Source of the DNA: CAZUDO01 sp964618895
GTDB lineage: Bacteria > Desulfobacterota > Binatia > DP-6
DNA length: 40,835 nucleotides
Assembly: GCA_964618895.1 (NCBI GenBank)
Contig: CAZUDO010000128.1
Span: 1 to 40,835 of the forward strand
Direction of reading: 5' to 3'
The stretch's first letter is position 1. Each line of letters opens with the position of its first letter. Below, one piece after another: positions 30,404 to 37,106 of this stretch. The position numbers were made by a program, and so were the translations under genes. The notes beneath the pieces are model-generated. The model worked only from the letters and a program-made list of their open reading frames with translations. It had not been told where the DNA came from and made no database searches.

Positions 30404-31942
30404 TCAGGGGGTGTCAAAAAACCGCTCCGTGGACAACACCGGCAGCGCGCGCGCGACCAGCGGGTCGGCGGCGAAGCGCGCCGGGATGCGCCCGCCGGTC
30501 AGGTGGTTGGCGAGCGCCACCAGCGTCATGGCCTGGTCGAGCGCCAGGTAAGTACGGCTCACCGTCCCGGTCACGGGGTCGACCGCGTCATACAGACCGA
30601 AGTCGCCGTACACGTCGTAGCGCGCCACCAACTGCCGCAGGTTCGCGACCGCGTCGGCGGGCGCGACGGCGAGGGCCAGTGCGCTCGCGTGCGGTGTCAC
30701 CGCACCGGCGCGGTAGCCGAGCGCACCGAGCGGGCGGACGCCGTACTCGCCGTAGGCATCGCCACCGGGGGCGGCGCTCGGCGACAGGCCCCAGACCGGC
30801 CAACCGAGCGATTCCGCGGCGAAGCGTCGCTGGACGGCGACGTGGGCGCGCGCGTTGGCGCCCAGGCTCTCCGGCGCCCAGCGCATCTCGTCCAGGACGA
30901 GCGTCGGCATCAGTGCCTCGAACATGCTCCCGCCCCACGACGGCACGAAGCGCTCGCCGCCCCAGACGTACCAGCCGCCGAAGAGGGTCGTGCCGCGCGC
31001 GGTCTTCCGTCGGCGCCCGTGCGGCGTCTGCGTCTGCCAGCGGCAGCTGGCGGGGAAGGTCCGCACCATGCGGAACCAGTGCGCCTCGGGCACCTGCCCG
31101 GCACCGATGGCGAGCACGCTGCCGAGCCGCGCCTCGGCGTACAGCATGCCGTAGTGGTAACGCGAGCGGGCCCCCTCCTGCACCCAGTAGCCGTGCGTCA
31201 TCCGGTCGACCGTGTCGTCGTAGAACAGGCGGTAGTCGGTGCGGTCGAGGAGCCGCGTGCAATCGGGCGCCAGCTCCGGAAAGGCCTGACGCACGACGAT
31301 CAGGCCGGCATTGAGCCACGCGGAATCGACGAACGACAACAGGTTGCTCGTCCGTTCGAGCGACGTGGTGTCATAGTAGTTGTAGAAGACGCCGCCGTGC
31401 GTTTCCAGGCGCGCGAGCGTCGCGAGCACGGCCTGGACGCGCGCGACGGCTGCCGCACGCGCCGCCAGGCCGAGATCCTGCGCCGCCACGACCGCGACCA
31501 GGTAGAGGCCGACGGTGGTGACGTTGGTGTAGTCGCCCACGCGGCCGTCGGCGGCAGTCGTTCCGAGGCGAAGGTGGTCGACCGGGAGATGGTGCTCGCG
31601 GTCCACCAGCGCGGCGAGCCCGCGCCAGGTGTCGGCAGCCAGGCGGCCGAGGAACGCCCGGTCATCCGCCGGCAGCGTCGCCCGATCGATCAGGAGCCGT
31701 CGCGGCCAGCCGGCGAGTCGCGCCCGCACATGTGCTCGCGCGGCCACCTCCCCTCCCCGCGCCGCCTCCCACGCCTTCTTCCGCGGCGCGACGACGGGCT
31801 CGGCGGCGGCCGGCTCGGCGTGTCCGCCGACCATCTCGTCCCAGGCGCACGGCTCGTCTCCGGAGGGCGTGTGCACTGGCGCGCATGCGGTGGCGCCGAC
31901 GGCAAGGACGAGCACGAGCACGGGGATGGCCGATCGGCACAC
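30404..31942 (-). CDS. Lipoprotein of the glucoamylase/GH144 family (beta-1,2-glucanase type)
   Basis: 512 residues from GTG 31940-31942, giving a signal (SAIPVLVLVLAVGATAC) with a lipobox-like ATAC. The frame is open upstream but reads antisense of the next gene. The mature part is an (alpha/alpha)6 barrel with LERTSNLLSFVDSAWLNAGL, YHYGMLYAEARLGSVLAIGA, WGGSMFEALMPTL, WGLSPSA...GDAYGEYGV, VTPHASALAL and LALDQAMTLVALANHL, the run of motifs in PF10091. Characterised PF10091 (GH144) enzymes are endo-beta-1,2-glucanases. The substrate fits the opgGH product encoded next door. It shares a short operon with the ATPase. Confidence 0.85.
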   Translation of the reverse strand: MCRSAIPVLVLVLAVGATACAPVHTPSGDEPCAWDEMVGGHAEPAAAEPVVAPRKKAWEAARGGEVAARAHVRARLAGWPRRLLIDRATLPADDRAFLGRLAADTWRGLAALVDREHHLPVDHLRLGTTAADGRVGDYTNVTTVGLYLVAVVAAQDLGLAARAAAVARVQAVLATLARLETHGGVFYNYYDTTSLERTSNLLSFVDSAWLNAGLIVVRQAFPELAPDCTRLLDRTDYRLFYDDTVDRMTHGYWVQEGARSRYHYGMLYAEARLGSVLAIGAGQVPEAHWFRMVRTFPASCRWQTQTPHGRRRKTARGTTLFGGWYVWGGERFVPSWGGSMFEALMPTLVLDEMRWAPESLGANARAHVAVQRRFAAESLGWPVWGLSPSAAPGGDAYGEYGVRPLGALGYRAGAVTPHASALALAVAPADAVANLRQLVARYDVYGDFGLYDAVDPVTGTVSRTYLALDQAMTLVALANHLTGGRIPARFAADPLVARALPVLSTERFFDTP

Positions 31943-32041
31943 GGAGTGCGCCGAGGTAGCATGCAGCGTCGCCGGACGACAGCGCAGGCCCAGGATCCCC
32001 GGAGACGAGAAGGGATCGCGGATCCGCTCGCGGCCCTGGGA

Positions 32042-32770
32042 ATGCCCGACACGCAGGCGCCATGGTCGACGGGCTCTCCGGATGGCATGCGCCCTGCTCC
32101 AGGCGGCGTGTCGTACGCCCTCGCGTTCGCCGGCGGGCTGATCGGCTCCCTGCACTGCATCGGCATGTGCGGCGGGTTCGTGGCCATCCTGGCCACCGCC
32201 GCGGGCGACCGTGCCTGGCACCGTGTGGTGGCGTACAACCTGGCGCGGGTGGCCACGCTGGCGGCGATCGGCGCCGTGGCGGGCGCGTTCGGCGCCGCGT
32301 TCGTCGCCCTTGGACCGATCGCCGTGGCAGAGCGCGCGCTGGCCGTGGTCGCCGGGGCGGTCATCGCACTGGTCGGCCTCGAGGCGATGGGGTGGCTGCC
32401 GGCCCGGGGCCAGCGCGTCGCTGCTTGGGTACAGGGCAGCGTGGCACGCGCGCTCGGCGATCTGCTCCGCGGACGATCCCTCGCCGGGCCGTTCGCCTTC
32501 GGCGTCCTGAATGCGTTCCTCCCCTGCCATCTCATCTATGCCTTCGCCGCCATGGCCGCAGGCACCGGATCGATCGTGGCCGGGTACGGGACCATGCTCG
32601 CGTTCGGATTGGGTACGGTTCCGGCCATGATGGCCCCGGGCGCGGCGCGCACCCTTCTCGCCGGCGGCGGCGGGCAACTGCGGCGGCTGGCGGGCGGAGT
32701 GGTGGTCGTCGTCGGGCTGCTGACGGTCGCCCGTGGCCTGGTGACGTTGCACGGCGGCCACGTGCACTGA
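32042..32770 (+). CDS. TauE/SafE-like (UreH_2/DsbD_2 type) membrane protein
   Basis: 242 residues from ATG 32042; an ATG at 32087 is an alternative. Six or more membrane helices, with GSLHCIGMCGGF near residue 35 (His and two Cys before Gly-Gly) and a matching FGVLNAFLPCHLIYAF in the second half. These Cys/His-Gly motifs define the PF13386 group, whose genes often sit beside cbb3 oxidase genes and are thought to move copper or reducing equivalents. Here it is likewise 1.8 kb from the oxidase genes. The transported species is not known. Confidence 0.8.
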   Translation: MPDTQAPWSTGSPDGMRPAPGGVSYALAFAGGLIGSLHCIGMCGGFVAILATAAGDRAWHRVVAYNLARVATLAAIGAVAGAFGAAFVALGPIAVAERALAVVAGAVIALVGLEAMGWLPARGQRVAAWVQGSVARALGDLLRGRSLAGPFAFGVLNAFLPCHLIYAFAAMAAGTGSIVAGYGTMLAFGLGTVPAMMAPGAARTLLAGGGGQLRRLAGGVVVVVGLLTVARGLVTLHGGHVH

Positions 32771-32771
32771 C

Positions 32772-33122
32772 TCAGGACCGCAGAGCCACCACCGCCAGCA
32801 GCAGGAGCGTCGTCGCCACCAGCTTGACCAGCGCGATGAGCGCGCTCGCCGCCACAGCCCGGCCCACCGGGAACGGTCGCTGGCGCCGCAGCGCCCAGGC
32901 GACGGCGGGAGGGATCACAGCGTAGCTGAGCGCGATCCGCGCCAGGTGCTCGCCGCGCGGGTGTACCCAGACGGGGCCCCCGAGGAGCACGAAGCACCCG
33001 ACCGCTACGCCGAGAATGGCGAAGAACTGGCCGCGGGTGAGCCCGACGGCGGTCCAGAGGCCGTGCGTGGGCAGCGGGCCGACGAGTGGCGGGCGCACGC
33101 GGCGACCCCGTGCGAGATCCAT
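32772..33122 (-). CDS. Small membrane protein of unknown function
   Basis: 116 residues from ATG 33120-33122. Hydrophobic stretches: FFAILGVAVGCFVLLGGPVW, IALSYAVIPPAVAWAL and ALIALVKLVATTLLLLAVVA, so about three membrane helices. An in-frame ATG at 33165-33167 would extend it by 15 residues but would place a strong inverted repeat inside the gene. Convergent with the TauE-like gene (1 base apart) and divergent from the oxidase operon. Family not recognised. Confidence 0.55.
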   Translation of the reverse strand: MDLARGRRVRPPLVGPLPTHGLWTAVGLTRGQFFAILGVAVGCFVLLGGPVWVHPRGEHLARIALSYAVIPPAVAWALRRQRPFPVGRAVAASALIALVKLVATTLLLLAVVALRS

Positions 33123-33135
33123 GCCGGCGCCGGTC

Positions 33136-33151
33136 TTCTCGATCGCGAGAA
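33136..33151. promoter_or_regulatory. Inverted repeat in the divergent promoter region of the oxidase operon
   Basis: TTCTCG (33136-33141) and CGAGAA (33146-33151) with a 4-base spacer, extended outward by CCGG/CCGG with a small bulge. It lies between divergent genes starting at 33122 and 33253. It does not match the FNR box (TTGAT-N4-ATCAA) but could be an operator or a hairpin. No clear -10/-35 pair is visible in this 130-base gap. Confidence 0.4.
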
Positions 33152-33252
33152 CCGGCCGGGAGGGCATTCCCGCGCGTAGGACAATCCGCCCGGCGCGTGC
33201 GCGCCGATACGAGCGAGAACAGTGGTACGTGACTTGCGTTCCGCCACCGCGA

Positions 33253-33867
33253 GTGAATCGGGACGAGATCCACGACCGCATCGCCGAGCATCGCCGGGCG
33301 ATCACCGAGCTCGAGGCGGCGCTGGGTGCCGCGCCCGAGGTGGCGTCTCCGACCTGGCCGCCGCCCGGGTTCTACCTGACCTTCTACGTCGTCTCCGGTC
33401 TGCTGATCGGCATCCTCGGCAGCGTGACCAGCTTCGCGTTCAACGTGCTCGGCTCGCTGATCGTCAACCAGGACCCGCTCCGCTTCCTGCGTGTGTACGG
33501 CACCGTGTTTCTCGGGCCGCAGGCGCTCACCACCGACTCGCTCGACTTCTTCATGGTGGTGGCGGTGGTGCACTTCTCCGTCGGCGCCGCCGGGGGGGCG
33601 GTCTACCACGTGCTCGTGAACCGCTTCCTGCCCGACCGCCCGGTCCTGCAGGTGGCGCTCGGCGCCGCCTACGGGCTGGCAATGTGGGTAGTCAACTTCT
33701 ACGGCATCCTCATCTGGCTGCAGCCCGAGCTGGTCGGCCAGGCGTACGTCCTCGAGCTCATGCCGGCATGGGTCGCCGCGCTGACGCACGTCATCTACGG
33801 CGTGACGCTCGGGCTCCTGCAACCCCTCGGGCGCTTCGTGCCCTACCGCGCGGCGACCGGAGGATGA
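33253..33867 (+). CDS. Membrane protein of the oxidase operon, unknown function
   Basis: 204 residues from GTG 33253. After an N-terminal coiled helix (DRIAEHRRAITELEAALGAA) there are about four membrane helices (FYLTFYVVSGLLIGILGSVT; FFMVVAVVHFSVGAAGGAVY; VALGAAYGLAMWVVNFYGIL; ALTHVIYGVTLGLLQPL) with scattered His residues. It overlaps the cytochrome c gene (stop at 33865-33867). I cannot assign a family; an accessory role in the oxidase is inferred from its position only. Confidence 0.65.
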   Translation: MNRDEIHDRIAEHRRAITELEAALGAAPEVASPTWPPPGFYLTFYVVSGLLIGILGSVTSFAFNVLGSLIVNQDPLRFLRVYGTVFLGPQALTTDSLDFFMVVAVVHFSVGAAGGAVYHVLVNRFLPDRPVLQVALGAAYGLAMWVVNFYGILIWLQPELVGQAYVLELMPAWVAALTHVIYGVTLGLLQPLGRFVPYRAATGG

Positions 33868-34625
33868 TGAGCCGATCAGTCGCGGTGCTGGCGGGGCTGC
33901 TGGCGGTGGCGGGCGCGGGCAGCGCACAGGCCGCGGACCCGCGCGTGGCGGGGGGACGGGCCGTGTACGAACGCTACTGCACCGGCTGTCACGGCGAGCG
34001 CGGCGACGGGCGCGGCCCCGCCGCCGACATGCTGCTCGTCAAGCCGCGCGACTTCACCAAGGGATTGTTCAAGTTCCGCTCGACCGCGAACGGCAGCCTG
34101 CCGACCGACGACGACCTGCTGCGCACCATCACCAACGGTGTCTACCGCACGTCGATGCCGGAGTGGACGCTCCTGCCCGAGCGCGAGCGGCGCGCGCTGG
34201 TCGCCTACGTGAAGACCTTCTATCCCGCCTGGGACGAACGCGGCGCCGGGCCGGTGGTTCCCATGCCGCCCCGCCCGGCGTTCGTGGGCACGCCCGAGTC
34301 CGTGACCCGCGGCCGGGAGCTGTACGAGCTGCTCGAGTGCACGGCCTGCCACGGCGCCCGCGGTCAGGGTGACGGCCCCTCGGCCCAGGGACTCGAAGCC
34401 GACGCATGGGGCAACCCGCAGAAGCCCTTCAACTTCACCAAGGGGCGCCTCAAGAGCGGCGGCGCGCCGGAAGACATCTACCGCACCTTCATGACCGGCC
34501 TGAACGGCACGGCCATGCCGTCGTACGGCGAAATCTTCGCCGACCCGGATGGCGAGCACATCCGCGAGGGCGACGCGTGGAACCTGGTCTCCTACATCCT
34601 CTCGCTGCGAAAGGAGCATCCATGA
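33867..34625 (+). CDS. Diheme cytochrome c, probable electron donor subunit of the cbb3 oxidase
   Basis: 252 residues. GGAGG at 33859-33863 favours ATG 33867 over ATG 33864. A cleaved signal peptide (LAGLLAVAGAGSAQA) is followed by two class I cytochrome c domains: CTGCH at 38-42 and CTACH at 158-162, each with downstream Met ligands (TSMPEW; TAMPSYGE). CcoP also has two c hemes, but with a membrane anchor and not a cleavable signal. Its position at the head of ccoNO and the ATGA overlap with ccoN suggest it replaces the soluble part of CcoP. Confidence 0.85.
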   Translation: MSRSVAVLAGLLAVAGAGSAQAADPRVAGGRAVYERYCTGCHGERGDGRGPAADMLLVKPRDFTKGLFKFRSTANGSLPTDDDLLRTITNGVYRTSMPEWTLLPERERRALVAYVKTFYPAWDERGAGPVVPMPPRPAFVGTPESVTRGRELYELLECTACHGARGQGDGPSAQGLEADAWGNPQKPFNFTKGRLKSGGAPEDIYRTFMTGLNGTAMPSYGEIFADPDGEHIREGDAWNLVSYILSLRKEHP

Positions 34626-36004
34626 TCGCGACCGTGGGCGGGCGCCCGCTGGTCAATCTCGCCCTCGTGCGGGCGCATCTCACGGCCAGCGCCGTCTTCT
34701 TCGCGGCCAGCCTGCTGGCCGGGCTGACGTACGCCTTCCAGTTCAACAACCTCTATCCATTCGCCGGCATCGAGTGGCTGTCGCCGGGGCGCGTGCGCCT
34801 GGTGCACACCAACATGGCCGCCTACGGCTTCATCGCCAACGCGTTCATGGCGGGCATTGCGTACGCCATTCCGCGCCTCACCCGCCGGCCGATCCTGTCC
34901 GACCAGCTCGGCTGGCTCATCTTCGCGGCTTGGCAGCTCATCATGCTGCTCACCATCGCCGGCCAGCTGCTCGGCTACGGGCAGGCGATCGAGTGGGGCG
35001 AGACGCCGATGTTCGTCGACCCGCTCGTGCTGGTGGGCCTCGTCCTCCTGGTGGTCAACATGTCGGTGCCCATCTTCCAGACCACCGAGCCGGGGCTGTA
35101 CGTGAGTCTCTGGTACTTCCTGGCCGCCTTCGCCTGGACGGGGCTGGTGTACTTCATGGGCAACTACCTGCCCCAGTTCTGGGTGCCGGGGACGGCAGGA
35201 GCAGCCATCACGGGGCTCTTCATCCACGACCTGGTGGGGCTGTTCGTGACCCCGCTCGGCTGGGGCCTGATGTACTACTTCGTGCCGCTGCTGCTGCGGA
35301 AGCCGATCTGGAGCCACGCACTCTCGCTGATCGGGTTCTGGGGCATCGCGTTCTTCTATCCGATGCAGGGCGTGCACCACTTCCTGCTCTCGCCCATCCC
35401 GATGTACGCGCAGTACGGCGCCGTGGTGGCGACCATCGCCGTCGAGATCGTCGTGGTCACCGTGCTGGTCAACTTCGCCGGCACGCTCCACGGGCGCGCC
35501 GACGCCATCCGCGGCAACCTCGCCGTGCGCTGGTTCTACACCGGGATGATCGCCTACGGCATCACCTGCCTGCAGTGCGCCTTCCAGGTGACGCTCACCT
35601 TCCAGGAGGTCATCCACTTCACCGACTGGGTGGTCGGACACGCCCACATGGTGATGTTCGGCGTGTTCGGATTCTGGATCATGGGCTTCTTCGTAGAACT
35701 CTGGCCGCGCGTCGTCGGCCGGGCCTGGGTCAGTCCGCAGCTGCTCACGGTGCACTACTGGTGCACGGTGATCGGGCTGGTGCTCATGGTCATCGACCTG
35801 ACCGCGGCCGGGCTGGTGCAGGGTTTCAGCTGGGGCGCGCTCAGCCACTGGGGCGAGTCGGTGGTCGCATCGATGCCGTTCTGGTGGGTGCGGACGTTCG
35901 CCGGGCTGCTCATCGTGGCCGGCCAGGGCTTCTTCTTCTACGCCCTGTGGGCGACCGCCCGTGAGCCCGCGACCGTGCCGCGGGCAGCCGAGGTGGCGGC
36001 CTGA
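34622..36004 (+). CDS. ccoN: cbb3-type cytochrome c oxidase subunit I (CcoN)
   Basis: 460 residues from ATG 34622 (ATGA overlap). Twelve or so membrane helices. VHTNMAAYGF carries a low-spin heme ligand; FIHDLVGLFVTPLGWGLMYY gives the first CuB His; FFYPMQGVHHFLLSPIP holds the His pair and the Tyr at the place of the cbb3 cross-linked Tyr; DWVVGHAHMVMFG holds the two heme His ligands. The enzyme reduces oxygen to water with high affinity and pumps protons. The core motifs are complete, but YGHNAVGF of classical CcoN is IHDLVGL here, a divergent subgroup. Confidence 0.92.
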   Translation: MIATVGGRPLVNLALVRAHLTASAVFFAASLLAGLTYAFQFNNLYPFAGIEWLSPGRVRLVHTNMAAYGFIANAFMAGIAYAIPRLTRRPILSDQLGWLIFAAWQLIMLLTIAGQLLGYGQAIEWGETPMFVDPLVLVGLVLLVVNMSVPIFQTTEPGLYVSLWYFLAAFAWTGLVYFMGNYLPQFWVPGTAGAAITGLFIHDLVGLFVTPLGWGLMYYFVPLLLRKPIWSHALSLIGFWGIAFFYPMQGVHHFLLSPIPMYAQYGAVVATIAVEIVVVTVLVNFAGTLHGRADAIRGNLAVRWFYTGMIAYGITCLQCAFQVTLTFQEVIHFTDWVVGHAHMVMFGVFGFWIMGFFVELWPRVVGRAWVSPQLLTVHYWCTVIGLVLMVIDLTAAGLVQGFSWGALSHWGESVVASMPFWWVRTFAGLLIVAGQGFFFYALWATAREPATVPRAAEVAA

Positions 36005-36615
36005 TGGAACGATTCGGCGCGAGCTTTCTGATCGCCGGCGTGATCACCTTCCTGCTCGGCTTCTTCCTGCAGGGCGTCATGCCGGTACTGACGCTGCGCA
36101 AGGTGCCGGTCGCGACGGTCGAAGAGGTCACGCGCACCGTGCCGCCCGAGTTCACGCAGCTGGCGGAGGACTATCCGGCCGAGTTCACGGCTGCGTTCGG
36201 CACACCGACGCCGGCCAGCCTGGCGACCGCCATCCAGGAGGGGAAGCAACTCTACATGGCCGAGGCCTGCTGGCACTGCCACTCGCAGTTCGTCCGCCCG
36301 GTCGCGAAGGAAGACCTGCGCTTCGGGCCGGTATCGACGGCGGAGGAGTACCAGAACCTGATGCACCTCCCGCATCTCTTCGGCACCCGCCGGGTGGGCC
36401 CGGATCTGATCCGCGAGGCCGGCCGGCATTCCAACGACTGGCACCTGGCGCATCTCTACGAGCCGCGCGCCGTCGCGCCGTACTCGGTCATGCCGGCCTA
36501 CCCGTGGTTCTTCACCGACGACAAGCGGCCGACGCGCCGGGCGCTTGCGCTGGTGGCCTACCTGCAATGGCTCGGCAGCTGGATCCCGGACGCCGAGCGG
36601 ATCGGAGGGTCGTGA
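36004..36615 (+). CDS. ccoO: cbb3-type cytochrome c oxidase subunit II (CcoO)
   Basis: 203 residues from ATG 36004 (TGATG junction). One N-terminal membrane anchor (FLIAGVITFLLGFFLQGVMP), then a monoheme c domain: EACWHCHSQFVRPV with CWHCH at 89-93, RRVGPDLIREAGRHSNDWHL, and SVMPAYPW with the axial Met. It carries electrons from the donor cytochrome to CcoN. Length and motifs are normal for CcoO. Confidence 0.94.
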   Translation: MERFGASFLIAGVITFLLGFFLQGVMPVLTLRKVPVATVEEVTRTVPPEFTQLAEDYPAEFTAAFGTPTPASLATAIQEGKQLYMAEACWHCHSQFVRPVAKEDLRFGPVSTAEEYQNLMHLPHLFGTRRVGPDLIREAGRHSNDWHLAHLYEPRAVAPYSVMPAYPWFFTDDKRPTRRALALVAYLQWLGSWIPDAERIGGS

Positions 36616-36914
36616 TGCGCACGCGCACGGTGATCATCTTCGTGCTGGCGGTCGGGGTGATGGTCCTCGCCGGCGGCGCTTTCGTCGGCAAGATGTTCGA
36701 GTTCGCGCTCACCATGGCGGGCGACGAGGTGGCCGGCTTCGGCGCGGTCGCGGTCACGACCTACCTGCTCGGCATGCTGCCGCTCATGCTGCTCATGCTG
36801 TGGGCGGTCATGACCGGACGGTTCCGCGACATCGAAGCCCCCAAGCTGCGCATGTTCGAGATCGACCGCGAGATCGAACGCGGCGGCGAGCTCGCCGGGC
36901 GGGGGCGCGGATGA
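36615..36914 (+). CDS. Small membrane protein with CcoS-like C-terminus
   Basis: 99 residues from ATG 36615, with GGAGGG 5 bases upstream. Two membrane helices (VIIFVLAVGVMVLAGGAFVG; TTYLLGMLPLMLLMLWAVMT), then TGRFRDIEAPKLRMFEIDRE, which parallels the S-G-Q-F-D-D-L-E-G-P-A-x-R-I-L-F-D-D end of CcoS, a cbb3 assembly factor. CcoS has one helix, so this is a longer relative or an analogue. The operon position supports a role in oxidase assembly. Confidence 0.6.
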   Translation: MRTRTVIIFVLAVGVMVLAGGAFVGKMFEFALTMAGDEVAGFGAVAVTTYLLGMLPLMLLMLWAVMTGRFRDIEAPKLRMFEIDREIERGGELAGRGRG

Positions 36915-37102
36915 CGGACCCGCGCGACCCGATCCTGGCGCCGCGCGGCGCCAGCCCGGCCCTCGCCTCGCAGCCGGAGACGGAGCTCGACCACCGCCTG
37001 CACACCTACGAGGCCAACCCGGCGCCATGGTGGATGGCGGTACTGTGGGTGGTCTTCCTGGTCGGCGGCGCCGCCTACCTGGTCGTCAACCTGATCCCGT
37101 AG
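36911..37102 (+). CDS. Short CcoP-anchor-like membrane peptide
   Basis: 63 residues from ATG 36911 (ATGA overlap). The sequence ELDHRLHTYEANPAPWWMAV followed by one membrane helix (VVFLVGGAAYLVVNLIP) is close to the CcoP N-terminus, in which H-x-Y-D-G-I-x-E-x-x-N-P-L-P-x-W-W leads into a single helix. No heme motif follows; the gene simply stops. It therefore looks like the anchor of CcoP encoded alone, with the diheme part supplied by the gene at 33867. Confidence 0.65.
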   Translation: MTDPRDPILAPRGASPALASQPETELDHRLHTYEANPAPWWMAVLWVVFLVGGAAYLVVNLIP

Positions 37103-37106
37103 CGCC

